A stretch of 64,000 nt of DNA from Candidatus Zhuqueibacterota bacterium (lineage in GTDB: Bacteria > Zhuqueibacterota > Zhuqueibacteria > Residuimicrobiales > Krinioviventaceae). The translations under genes and the position numbers were made by a program. Below, in pieces: positions 1 through 8,732 of the stretch. Numbering within the stretch: the first letter of the stretch is position 1; the number at the start of each line of letters is the position of its first letter. The stretch spans positions 1 through 64,000 of the forward strand of contig JAFGKD010000071.1 in assembly GCA_016928775.1 (NCBI GenBank), written 5' to 3'. The notes beneath the pieces were generated by a model, which saw nothing but the letters and a program-made list of their open reading frames with translations, did not search any database and was not told the DNA's origin.

Positions 1-69
1 CAGATAAGGTCATTCATTTAAATCCTTTTTAGCCTCCAATCCCAAAACTGTCTTGAAGCAATACCGAAT

Positions 70-132
70 CATAAATCCGTGCTCATCCGTGTGCATTGTG
101 GCTCATAGTTTGGCTGTGGCCAAAGGCCGCGC
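70..132 (+). repeat. Dispersed intergenic repeat, partial copy
   Basis: The gene-free start of the window (bases 1-154) holds a degenerate copy of the intergenic element best preserved at 48691-48755. It contains two ATCCGTG units, the stretch GTGGCTCATAGTTTGGC and a GGCC-AAA-GGCC inverted repeat (about 117-130). The same word order recurs at 15.7-16.2 kb, 39.8 kb and 48.7 kb, always between genes. Nothing coding was seen here. Confidence 0.6.
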
Positions 133-154
133 CATGCCCTTCCGTGCCCTTTTT

Positions 155-3100
155 CTACCGAATCAGGGTCATTTTTCGTCTGGCGCTAAAATCGCCCGCC
201 TGTAATGCGACAAAATAGAGACCCGACGGCAACTGCTTGCCATCAAACTGAACTTTATAATGTCCCGGTTCATGGACTTTATCCGCCAGGGTGTTAACGC
301 GTTGCCCAAGTATATTATAAACAACCAATGTGACATGGACACGCTGCGAGATCGAATAGACAATGGTCGTAGCCGGGTTAAATGGGTTCGGATAATTTGC
401 ACTCAGCCGCATTTCTGTGGGGAGGGCGTCTTTTTCTTGAATAAAGGTGCCCTCCGGATCGACGATAAAGACCAGAGAGTCCTGTTGCCAGAACGGGCGT
501 ATGAATTTGGCTTGATACACATCGCCCGGTTTTGGCAGTTGATCCTCCGAAGTCGCTGCACTCAATTCGATGACCAGAACCGTCGCCGCCCATCTGCCCA
601 GCGTGTCCAGATAGCCGACCAAAACGCGGTCTTTCAGCAAGCTGAATTGGCCATCCAGATCCATATCCTGCACGACCATCTCAATTGTGACAGGTTCGCC
701 GTCGAAGGAATCACCGAACGTTGTGTTGCGCACAAAAAACGGAAAGGCCTGTTTTCCCAACAATCCGTCGCGGAGTCGTACGTAATTTTCATCATAAATA
801 CGGATTGCCGGTCCTAAATCCAACTGACTGACAAAGGCGTTGGGATCTGCTGAGAACAAAATGTCGAGATCCCAGGGAAAAAAATAAACATCCGCTGTGC
901 TCGTATTTTGCGCATAAATCACTGAAATGGGCGCATTACCCACCAGCCATCCTGAATTCAGCAGTGCTGGCCCGGCTTCAAAAACCTCTGACTGCAGTTT
1001 GAGGCGAATCCCTTCAAAGCTACCTGTGAGAATATCCTCGCCGACCTTTATGCAGTTGTACCCGAGATCTGCCGAATGATCCTCCACAATGCTGCCCGGC
1101 TGTTCGCCAGTATCTTCAAAGACGAGTCGCCGGTCATTCTCTGTGATATCGTAGACACTCAGGCCATCTGCAACATAGTGCAGACCGATATTCGTGCTGC
1201 GAATGGCGCGAATGATGTTGTTCTGGAATTTGACGACGTATTTGTGTTTGCTTTTCACCTCGGCCGTATGAACAATCTCCGGAACAACCGAGCCGCTGCC
1301 AACAAAAGACTCGGATACTTTTTGCCAGGGAAAGTCTTTAATGGCGTATGGATACGGCACAGCAATCTGTGCCCCACCCATGGATTCTGCCGGTGGAAAA
1401 GAAATGCGCGGCACTCCCGGTGTTTTTATGCTGTCTGCGGCCAGGCCATAATCGTACGCCACTAATAAATATTCATAAAGAACGCCATCATAAAGGTCGC
1501 TATCTCTGTATTCGTGTTGCAGACCGCTGTCGTTGCCCAAATAATAATCAATACCGGCCGCATGAAAAGTGCCGGTTATGCCGTCCTTTACATCGCATTG
1601 TAACAGCAGTTCTTTTTCACTCCATGTGTTGCCGAATTGATCGAGGCTGTAACGTTTGAACAGCTTGTAGCCCTCGAAATCATTGCGATTATCGAGTAAC
1701 GGTTCTTTGGTATTCACTTCAGCGTTCGTATCCCACGAGACGATGATGCTATTGTCCTCGAAGCGAGCCTGCACGGTCGGCCATGCCGGCGGACTGGGAT
1801 GTGGAAATTCCATGGTATAATCCGCATCCATGATCAATTGCGCGGTTATTTTTTGCTGGTGCAATTGTGGTGCAACAACCGGCGTGACAGTTGGTGTGAG
1901 ATTAAAGCCTTCTATAGGATCAAAGCTGTGTAACTCGGCTATGGAAACGTGAATTTCTTCATCTTTGTTCAAACGAAAAGGACCGGTGGCAAAAGTGAGT
2001 ATCAGATTTGCAGGTGATCCTGTATAGGGAACGATGTTGCTTTCACCAAGCAATTCCCACATGGAGGCATCGTTGCGGAACCACAAATTGTAAGGAGGTA
2101 TATGTGGCGCGGGAAGAAACAGCCGAAACGAATTCACACCCGTCATATCCGATTCATTGACATCCAGTAGCGCAAAATTAGGTTCGCATCCTTCTCCGAC
2201 TACATAGTCCGGCTTGTGATTACACTCGCCGGCATCCGGCCCGGGGTATCCGATATCATTTGGACCTTTGCCGTCGAGACCAATATCGTCTCCGGCAAAT
2301 TCATTTTGATCGTACAGCCCATTGGCGTTTGTATCGTATCCATCGCGCCAATCCTGATCTTCATCGGCATCCCAGTGATCACGCAAATCAGATTCTTCAA
2401 GATAGTAATAACTGAGGAAATTCTGTAAATTTGCGATACCGTCCGTCGGTCCGATGATTTGAGTGCTTTGATTGTCGCGTTTTTCATCAATCAAGCCGTC
2501 AGAATCATTATCAATGCCGTCCAGTGGTCTTCCAGGTGTTTCAAGATAGACATACCCAATGCAAGGAGTTTGCAAACCACTGCTGTCAATGCCATCAATG
2601 TCCCACAGATAAACCATGTCGATTGCATTTGTACTTGCCACGTCATCGCTTGAATCTTCTCCAAGTCCGCTATCCACCCAGAAACCCACAGCTGCATCAG
2701 GAATATCATAATCAGATATATTGCCGACAGCGTACTCCCAAAAAATAATGTCTTGGGCTAAATAGTTATTCCATTGATAGCCGCGGACCGCAACGCGCAG
2801 ACCGGCTCCTCCCCACGGGCGTCCAATCTGAACGCTCATGTGTGGATCGAGATCGCCAATATAATGTCCCGGGCGAGGAGAGTATTTCACCGGACTGCTT
2901 TCTTGCAGGTACTCCTGGTCTTGTGCGTCATTAACGACAAAAAAGCATTCGTTGTCGGCGTTGAAGCTATTAAATCCTCCTCGGCCAAACCAATAGCCGG
3001 CGCCGGCTTTTTCGAATCCTTTTGTTGGCCAGCCGGCCGGCGGCCATGATTCCGGATACGAGCTCATGGCCGGCGGAGCATCCGGTTGGCTGTGATTTGC

Positions 3101-3532
3101 ATAGCCGCGCGGTGGGTAAAAATTCCACTCCACTTGTCCCGTCGGATCCGTATCTTGCTCTTCTCTGTAGCTGGTCTGACAAAAGTAAATCGTATCCAGA
3201 TCGGTTCGGGTCTGGATTTCGGCAAGATCAGTCACCGGGACGGAGCCATTTTCGACAAAAACGCGCACACCGACGAGCAGGGCGATGCCGTCGGTCAATT
3301 TACTGCCGCGATAATCATTCGGCCACTTGTGCGCGAACGGATCGGTTCCTGTTCCCCAGTCTGAAAGTTCGGTGGTGTTGCGAAACTGTACACGGACATT
3401 GTTGCCCTCCATCCAGCCGATTTTTTCGGCAGCAGGATCGCCGGCAGGATCAGCCGGCCATCGTTGGGCATGCAGAGCATTGAGCGCCAGAAAAAATAAA
3501 AATGCAAAGCAGATGGCTGTCAGAGATTTCAT
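155..3532 (-). CDS. Secreted protein with type IX sorting domain
   Basis: Large exported protein of unknown function, 1,125 residues. Residues 1-22 form a signal peptide ending ALHAQ. The body contains Asp/Asn-rich calcium-loop segments of the thrombospondin type 3 kind (about residues 340-435, with DGIDNDSDGLIDE and DTNANGLYDQNE) and later beta-rich, fibronectin III-like sequence. The last ~85 residues carry NYPNPFNPATTI, then a LGQRV turn and a PSGLYFV strand, the pattern of T9SS type A sorting domains, which direct a protein across the outer membrane and are then usually removed or anchored. The ATG is preceded by AGGAGA about eight bases upstream. The gene is monocistronic-looking and read away from the ZIP gene start. 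The specific role (adhesin, structural or enzyme) cannot be read from sequence. Confidence 0.93.
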   Translation of the reverse strand: MKSLTAICFAFLFFLALNALHAQRWPADPAGDPAAEKIGWMEGNNVRVQFRNTTELSDWGTGTDPFAHKWPNDYRGSKLTDGIALLVGVRVFVENGSVPVTDLAEIQTRTDLDTIYFCQTSYREEQDTDPTGQVEWNFYPPRGYANHSQPDAPPAMSSYPESWPPAGWPTKGFEKAGAGYWFGRGGFNSFNADNECFFVVNDAQDQEYLQESSPVKYSPRPGHYIGDLDPHMSVQIGRPWGGAGLRVAVRGYQWNNYLAQDIIFWEYAVGNISDYDIPDAAVGFWVDSGLGEDSSDDVASTNAIDMVYLWDIDGIDSSGLQTPCIGYVYLETPGRPLDGIDNDSDGLIDEKRDNQSTQIIGPTDGIANLQNFLSYYYLEESDLRDHWDADEDQDWRDGYDTNANGLYDQNEFAGDDIGLDGKGPNDIGYPGPDAGECNHKPDYVVGEGCEPNFALLDVNESDMTGVNSFRLFLPAPHIPPYNLWFRNDASMWELLGESNIVPYTGSPANLILTFATGPFRLNKDEEIHVSIAELHSFDPIEGFNLTPTVTPVVAPQLHQQKITAQLIMDADYTMEFPHPSPPAWPTVQARFEDNSIIVSWDTNAEVNTKEPLLDNRNDFEGYKLFKRYSLDQFGNTWSEKELLLQCDVKDGITGTFHAAGIDYYLGNDSGLQHEYRDSDLYDGVLYEYLLVAYDYGLAADSIKTPGVPRISFPPAESMGGAQIAVPYPYAIKDFPWQKVSESFVGSGSVVPEIVHTAEVKSKHKYVVKFQNNIIRAIRSTNIGLHYVADGLSVYDITENDRRLVFEDTGEQPGSIVEDHSADLGYNCIKVGEDILTGSFEGIRLKLQSEVFEAGPALLNSGWLVGNAPISVIYAQNTSTADVYFFPWDLDILFSADPNAFVSQLDLGPAIRIYDENYVRLRDGLLGKQAFPFFVRNTTFGDSFDGEPVTIEMVVQDMDLDGQFSLLKDRVLVGYLDTLGRWAATVLVIELSAATSEDQLPKPGDVYQAKFIRPFWQQDSLVFIVDPEGTFIQEKDALPTEMRLSANYPNPFNPATTIVYSISQRVHVTLVVYNILGQRVNTLADKVHEPGHYKVQFDGKQLPSGLYFVALQAGDFSARRKMTLIR

Positions 3533-3623
3533 TGGTCTTCTCTCCTATCAGCAAATAAATGATTGATGATTGTCTGAGGTATGTCTTATAATATTAAAAT
3601 TAGCGGAGAGAAACAAGTTTTTA

Positions 3624-4436
3624 TTATCCCAACGCCACATCCAGCATCATCATCACGGCAAATCCGAGCATGGCGCCCATTGTGGCGACGTCGGTATTGC
3701 TCTCGGCCTGACTTTCCGGAATCAGCTCTTCGACGACGACAAAGATCATGGCACCGGCGGCAAAAGCGAGAGCGTAGGGTAAGATGGAGCGCATGCTGAT
3801 AACCGCTAAAGCACCGAGGACACCGGCGATCGGCTCGACGACTCCGGACAATTGTCCCCACCAAAAACAACGAAAACGCGACAATCCTTCGCGACGCAGC
3901 GGCACGGATACGGCCAGGCCTTCGGGAAAATTTTGAATGCCAATACCGAGTGCAAGCGCAACAGCGCCGGCCAATGAGGCGGATGGAATATTGTAGGCAA
4001 CCGCACCAAAGGCGACGCCGACTGCAAGGCCTTCAGGAAAGTTGTGCAATGTGATGGCGGATACGAGCAAAATGCTGCGTCGCCATCTCGTTTTAATACC
4101 CTCAGCTTCCTCCCGTGGCTTGTCCATGTGCACATGCGGCAGAAATCTGTCAACCAGGCGCAAAAACAGGCCGCCTAATAAAAAGCCAACCACAGCCGGT
4201 ACCCAGGGCAGCGTGCCCTGCTCCTCGGCCATGGCAATCGCCGGGCTCAGCAGCGACCAGAAGCTGGCGGCGATCATGACACCGGCAGCAAAGCCCAACA
4301 TGCCATCAAGGAATTTACGATCTATTGTTTTAAAGAAAAAAACAACCGCCGCCCCCGCCGACGTCATAAACCAGGTGAACAAGGTGCCGATCAACGCCTG
4401 AGTGATAGGACCAAAGTGTGCAAGCCAGTCGAGCAT
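3624..4436 (-). CDS. ZIP family metal transporter (GufA/ZupT type)
   Basis: Inner-membrane divalent-metal (zinc/iron-type) transporter of 270 residues with about eight hydrophobic helices. The two metal-binding helices are clear: HNFPEGLAVGVAFG and the following helix QNFPEGLAVSVPL, which match the H-N-x-P-E-G and N-x-P-E-G signatures of ZIP proteins; the spacing and short loops fit the GufA branch. A His-containing cytoplasmic loop (HVHMD) lies before the metal helices, as is usual. The ATG at 4436 is chosen because GGAG lies six bases upstream; a longer reading starts at a TTG four codons earlier with no ribosome site. Metal specificity is not deducible. It is divergent from the TPR lipoprotein gene, with a shared AT-rich gap. 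Confidence 0.95.
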   Translation of the reverse strand: MLDWLAHFGPITQALIGTLFTWFMTSAGAAVVFFFKTIDRKFLDGMLGFAAGVMIAASFWSLLSPAIAMAEEQGTLPWVPAVVGFLLGGLFLRLVDRFLPHVHMDKPREEAEGIKTRWRRSILLVSAITLHNFPEGLAVGVAFGAVAYNIPSASLAGAVALALGIGIQNFPEGLAVSVPLRREGLSRFRCFWWGQLSGVVEPIAGVLGALAVISMRSILPYALAFAAGAMIFVVVEELIPESQAESNTDVATMGAMLGFAVMMMLDVALG

Positions 4437-4586
4437 GAGTATCTCCAAGGTGTCTTTAACATGGTGATATGTCGGTTGCTATAAAATAAAATATTAAAAT
4501 TACGATTGCAATTAAAATCAGAATTATTGAACTTTTTATGGTAAAAATCAGTTACTTTTATAATGAGTTTTACCGAGACGGAGAGC

Positions 4587-6362
4587 ATGATGAGAGTAAG
4601 GATGATAATCGCCATAGGCTCACTTTTTTTAGCAGGCTGTTCGGGACAAAAACCGTTTGTCGCTGAATACGATGATTCGATGACGCTCAAATTTGTCGAT
4701 AAATTGTCCGATTCCGAAAAGCGTGCTGTAACACCCACGCTCGTCGATGTCGATGAAATGAGCCAGCAGGTGGAAAATTTCTGTGAAACCGGCTTTGATG
4801 TGCCGCTCTATGCCGATCTCGAACCACTGTTGGCGGACGCTGACAAGGCCATGTCGCTGGATTCGGCGTTGATTTATCGACCGCGTGCTCGAAATGAATT
4901 TGCCAGCGCCATCGCCGGGAGCGAGTTTATCTTTCGCTATTTGTGCGCCATGCAGCGGCGGCTGGAGGACTATTTTCAGTATGTACACAAAAAGGGGGAC
5001 TATACCCAATCCGTTCCGGGTGATAATAATGACTATATATATCATTTTGAACAAAATGTTGCGGATTTGTTGCCTATCACCCAGGCGCAGAACAGGTACA
5101 GTGGGGTGAAAACAGCTGTGCTGCTGGAGCTGATTGCTCAATACGACACGCTCACGCTGCGCAGCGACAGGGAGCGTTTCTGGATCGCCATTGAGCGGAT
5201 GCTGACTGAGCTCGACTTGGCGCGATCGCAAACGGGTTATGAGATGTTTCAACGACGGGCGGATGGCCTGTCCGGGAAACCAACGCTTCTGCTGGATCAA
5301 TTGCAGTCCTTGCAAACGACTGAAATCCAGCCGGATATCCGGGCGCGAGCTGCTTCAATCATTGAAAGCGCTCAAAAGAGGCTGAACAAACCGTTAGCCA
5401 AAAAAGATCAACAATTGATTGTCACTGTCGATCTTAATAAAAAATTTATGCGCGAGGTTTTGAGAGACACGACGTCGAATCGATCATCGCGGGAAGAGCT
5501 TTTGCTTTGGTTTGATCGCGGCTACGAGTCGCCCGATCCTCGCCTGAAGGTTGAATATTATACGCGGGCCATTCAGGTCGATTCTCTATACGCACCAGCC
5601 TGGAATAACCGCGGTAATGCTTTTCAGGCAGTCGGGGAGTATGATGCGGCGCGTGCCGATTATGATCGAGCGTTATCCCTTGCTCCGGATTTTTATTTAG
5701 CCTATAAAAATCGCGGCAGCCTTTACCTGCTAAAAAAAGAGTACGACAATGCCCTCGTTGATTTGAATCGAGCGATTGATAATGATAACCGATGTGCACT
5801 ATGTTATGTTGATCGCGGCCTGGTGTATATGAAACTGGAAAATTACGAATCGGCGTTACATGACTTTGACCGGGCTATCGAGCTGGATGCCTCGCCTGCC
5901 CAGACATGGAATGTCCGTGGATTGTGCCGGCAAAAACTGGGGCAGCGTGAGGCGGCCTTGGATGATTTCACCCAAGCCATTGCACGTGATCCCTTTTTTA
6001 CCCCGGCGTATATCAATCGTGGCAATCACTATCGGCGTTTACGTGATGAAAAAAAAGCCATCGAAGATTATAGTGTGGCAATTGATCTTGATCCAGCCAA
6101 TTATTCCGCCTATAACAACCGGGCGCTGAGTCATAAAAATAGCGGTAATTTTGCGGCCGCTATAGCGGATCACGAGCAGGCGCTGGAAATAAATCCGGAT
6201 GATCCGGTGACCTATTACAACCTGGGATGCGTTTACTGGGAACTGGAAAATTGGCAGGCAGTTGTTCAATCGTGGGAAAAGTGCCTTGTCTTTGATCCGG
6301 ACAACGAGGCGGCTAATGAATGGTTGCCGTTGGCGGAAAAACAATTACGCAAACAGCGTTGA
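4587..6362 (+). CDS. TPR-repeat lipoprotein
   Basis: Probable outer-membrane or periplasmic lipoprotein of about 591 residues with a lipobox LAGC (Cys 18). Residues 20-310 are mostly helical with no recognised domain; residues about 320-595 form seven tetratricopeptide repeats (for example AYKNRGSLYLLKKEYDNALV and AYINRGNHYRRL), which normally act as a protein-binding scaffold. The start at 4587/4590 is preferred: GGAG lies three to six bases upstream, and a TATAAT at 4559-4564 would place the transcript start after an earlier in-frame ATG at 4563. No good -35 accompanies that TATAAT. Partner proteins are unknown; the neighbours do not define a pathway. Confidence 0.92.
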   Translation: MMRVRMIIAIGSLFLAGCSGQKPFVAEYDDSMTLKFVDKLSDSEKRAVTPTLVDVDEMSQQVENFCETGFDVPLYADLEPLLADADKAMSLDSALIYRPRARNEFASAIAGSEFIFRYLCAMQRRLEDYFQYVHKKGDYTQSVPGDNNDYIYHFEQNVADLLPITQAQNRYSGVKTAVLLELIAQYDTLTLRSDRERFWIAIERMLTELDLARSQTGYEMFQRRADGLSGKPTLLLDQLQSLQTTEIQPDIRARAASIIESAQKRLNKPLAKKDQQLIVTVDLNKKFMREVLRDTTSNRSSREELLLWFDRGYESPDPRLKVEYYTRAIQVDSLYAPAWNNRGNAFQAVGEYDAARADYDRALSLAPDFYLAYKNRGSLYLLKKEYDNALVDLNRAIDNDNRCALCYVDRGLVYMKLENYESALHDFDRAIELDASPAQTWNVRGLCRQKLGQREAALDDFTQAIARDPFFTPAYINRGNHYRRLRDEKKAIEDYSVAIDLDPANYSAYNNRALSHKNSGNFAAAIADHEQALEINPDDPVTYYNLGCVYWELENWQAVVQSWEKCLVFDPDNEAANEWLPLAEKQLRKQR

Positions 6363-6441
6363 TCATTGACGCCTCATGTTCTACTTTTGATCGATCGGCA
6401 TATGCGTAGGTCAGGCATGCATAATGCAAAGATAAAGATAG

Positions 6442-7356
6442 CTATTCCGAGACCCATTCGTTGACTATTTTAAAGTCGAGGAAATCATTTTCAGCATCGC
6501 TCCAGCGACAGATCACATCATATCCCCAGGCATTTTCCGGAGCAATAAAATATTGAAAACCGGCTTTGAGCCGATTGGTCAAGGTGTCCTTGACCGTACA
6601 CGACAAGATCGGCACACCATATCCTGTTTCACTCACAAAGGCGTCGCAACCGCCGGAGGAGAAGCTGAGGACTATTCCCTCATATCGCTCATATTCCATC
6701 GGCTTATTTTCAAACTGTTCGACGACAACAAGCTGGTTTGAATAAAACTCTTCCAATTCGTATTCAATGATCGCTTTGTGAAGTTTTTCATGTAAAGAGA
6801 GCTCATTCGCCGGTGCGGCGAGGGGATTCTGGTCGTAGCCGTCAGCTTTGCCATCTCCGTCGGTATCGTTTTTAAATCTGTTTGTCCAGAGTACATCTTC
6901 AGCCAAATCAGTCAAACCATCGGCGTCGGTATCTTCAAATAGCGTACGTTTATATATCGTGTAACCCATGTTTGTGGTATCGATATGGGAGCGATAGTAA
7001 ATCTTTTGTTCAGGATGTTCCAGTTCACCGTACCAGTCAAAATCAATTTGGTGTTTGGACACCTTGATTTGGTAATTATTGTTAGGCAGCACCGGAATGC
7101 CGGTGTAAAGAGGACGACTCCAGTTTTGTGTGTCGTGCGAATAAGCCAACCAAAATTCATGAAAGCCCAGAAACTTTGAGCTGAATATAGTCCAGTAGAT
7201 ATCAGTGCTATCCCGAATAATAACGACCGTCGGCACAACCGCTGTACTGAACAGATTTCCTTGCGTCAGGTAGGGGAGAAGGTTCTCCCCACTCTGACAC
7301 AGGTTTAGCTCGAGCAACAAAAGGGCGATAGTGAAAAGGTATATTGATTTGTTCAT
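6442..7356 (-). CDS. Exported protein with calcium-repeat segment, unknown function
   Basis: Not recognised as a named family. About 304 residues, starting with an N-terminal hydrophobic segment (SIYLFTIALLLLELNL) that looks like a signal peptide; a Cys follows but the lipobox is poor. In the middle, two Asp-rich loops (DTDADGLTDLAED and DTDGDGKADGYDQNP) match the thrombospondin type 3/dockerin-like calcium-binding pattern. The N-terminal half has Trp/Tyr-rich beta sequence reminiscent of beta-propeller or sialidase-type repeats (LAYSHDTQNWS), but only one is visible. ATG 7356 and ATG 7368 are both possible and neither has a clear ribosome site; 7356 gives a standard signal peptide. The gene is convergent with the TPR lipoprotein gene. 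Confidence 0.82.
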   Translation of the reverse strand: MNKSIYLFTIALLLLELNLCQSGENLLPYLTQGNLFSTAVVPTVVIIRDSTDIYWTIFSSKFLGFHEFWLAYSHDTQNWSRPLYTGIPVLPNNNYQIKVSKHQIDFDWYGELEHPEQKIYYRSHIDTTNMGYTIYKRTLFEDTDADGLTDLAEDVLWTNRFKNDTDGDGKADGYDQNPLAAPANELSLHEKLHKAIIEYELEEFYSNQLVVVEQFENKPMEYERYEGIVLSFSSGGCDAFVSETGYGVPILSCTVKDTLTNRLKAGFQYFIAPENAWGYDVICRWSDAENDFLDFKIVNEWVSE

Positions 7357-7416
7357 CGCATGCGTCATTTATTTAAATCATGTTTAGGACGTCCATAAAT
7401 ATCAGTTGTTTACATG

Positions 7417-8271
7417 TTAGGAAGCTGCAATGGTCTGAAAGTTTGTGTAGCATTTGGCAATAGCTTCCAGCGGCGGGTAAATATCTTTTTCTTCCTCGAT
7501 GATGTACCATTCCGTCGCGCCTTCGTTCTCGCAAAACGCAAAAACTTCTTTCCAGGGAATATCACCCTCTCCCAGGATAGCGTCTGGATTGGATTCGGAA
7601 TACTCCTTGAGGTGAATTGTCGTGGCTCGGCCCGGATATCTTTTTAATGTAGCCAGTGCATCTGCGCCGCCATGCATGCAGTTGCCGGTATCGAGCTGCA
7701 GGATGACATTTTCATTGGTATTTTCCGCGAACACGTCCCAGGGTAATTGGCCATCCAGAGGTTTGAACTCAAAATCATGATTATGGTAGCCAACGCGCAT
7801 GCCATGCGACTCTGCTTTTACCGCTAACTGATTAAACTCTTCAGCCAACTTTTTCCAATCATCAATGGTTTGTCGCTTTTCTTCCGGCAGCCACGGCACG
7901 ATGAGATATTTGTTGCCAATTGTCGCGTTGAATTCGATCGTCGCGTCGATTTGATCCGGCACCAATGCCGCAAGTTGGGTGTGACTGCCGCAGCACAGCA
8001 GACCGTAGTCGTTCAGGATTTGTTTCAGTTCCGGTGCGGCATACTCATAAAAACCGGCGAATTCGACACCTTGATAGCCGATCTCGGCTACTTTTTGAAT
8101 GGTCGCAACAAAGTCTTTTTGACACTCGCTGCGCACCGAGTAGAGCTGAACACCAAGTGGAATGGTTTTTGGCGTTGCTTGTTTTTGGGAACATCGGAAC
8201 GCGCCAACTGAGGTCATGGCACAGACCGCACCACTTGTCTTTAAAAAATCTCGTCGCGATAAGCTGATCAT
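7417..8271 (-). CDS. Sugar phosphate isomerase/epimerase-like protein, Tat signal
   Basis: TIM-barrel protein of the xylose isomerase-like/AP endonuclease 2 fold, 284 residues. It begins LSRRDFLKTSG, a twin-arginine signal, so it is likely exported folded to the periplasm. Metal ligands expected for the family are present in order: Glu in GVEFAGF, His in GYHNHDFEF, Asp in LQLDTGN and Glu in WYIIEEE. Opening strand GVQLYSVR is typical of exported family members found in sugar and inositol catabolic loci. The start at 8271 follows AAGGAG at seven bases; a longer reading to 8334 lacks one and would bury the Tat signal. A near-consensus promoter lies at 8326-8354. The substrate is unknown. Confidence 0.92.
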   Translation of the reverse strand: MISLSRRDFLKTSGAVCAMTSVGAFRCSQKQATPKTIPLGVQLYSVRSECQKDFVATIQKVAEIGYQGVEFAGFYEYAAPELKQILNDYGLLCCGSHTQLAALVPDQIDATIEFNATIGNKYLIVPWLPEEKRQTIDDWKKLAEEFNQLAVKAESHGMRVGYHNHDFEFKPLDGQLPWDVFAENTNENVILQLDTGNCMHGGADALATLKRYPGRATTIHLKEYSESNPDAILGEGDIPWKEVFAFCENEGATEWYIIEEEKDIYPPLEAIAKCYTNFQTIAAS

Positions 8272-8325
8272 GGTCCTCTCCTTGTTAAAGTATATGAATG
8301 ACTTTGACATGAAACACCACGTTGT

Positions 8326-8354
8326 ATTATACAAAATATCATTCTAATTATCAA
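8326..8354 (-). promoter_or_regulatory. Sigma-70-type promoter of the isomerase-like gene
   Basis: Read on the minus strand, TTGATA (8354-8349), a 17-base spacer and TATAAT (8331-8326). It lies about 50 bases upstream of the chosen start at 8271 and supports that start over 8334, which would overlap the promoter. Confidence 0.55.
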
Positions 8355-8732
8355 TTTCAAAATCAAATCTTTGGTAAAACGGGGAATACCATAGTCTCCA
8401 GGTTCCTGCACTCCCCCAACTCGATACTCATCCATTCTGAAACAGTTTGTTAAATAATGGCACACTTTGCAGTTGATGCTGCTACTTGATCTGATTTATG
8501 AATCAATGGATAAAAATCCACTGAAAAAACAGACTCACTTATTGTCAATAAAAACAGTGTTTAATGTTTTGCCAATGAGATAAAAGAGCGTGTTGAAATG
8601 GTACAAAATATTCTCGAAAAAGGCCCGGTATTTGCGTGAAGCGCAGTTCGTGAATAGCATCAAAAGGGATTGTGCATGTGCGGTGCATTCGGGCTATTCA
8701 TATCAGTCGTTTATTAAAATATGGGAGTACCG
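8355..8732. other. Divergent intergenic region, no gene seen
   Basis: AT-rich gap between the divergent isomerase-like gene and the 2,259-residue surface protein gene. Short open frames here lack ribosome sites and have no protein-like composition. No convincing promoter for the rightward gene, no repeat of the dispersed family and no RNA structure was recognised. Confidence 0.5.

Noticed and set aside
260..817. 185-codon plus-strand open frame opposite the first T9SS gene
   Set aside because: Shadow of a strongly supported minus-strand gene with signal peptide and sorting tail.
4559..4564. TATAAT ahead of the TPR lipoprotein gene as a full promoter
   Set aside because: No acceptable -35 at 16-18 bases; TTGAAC at 4527 is 26 bases away. 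Mentioned only as weak support for the later start.
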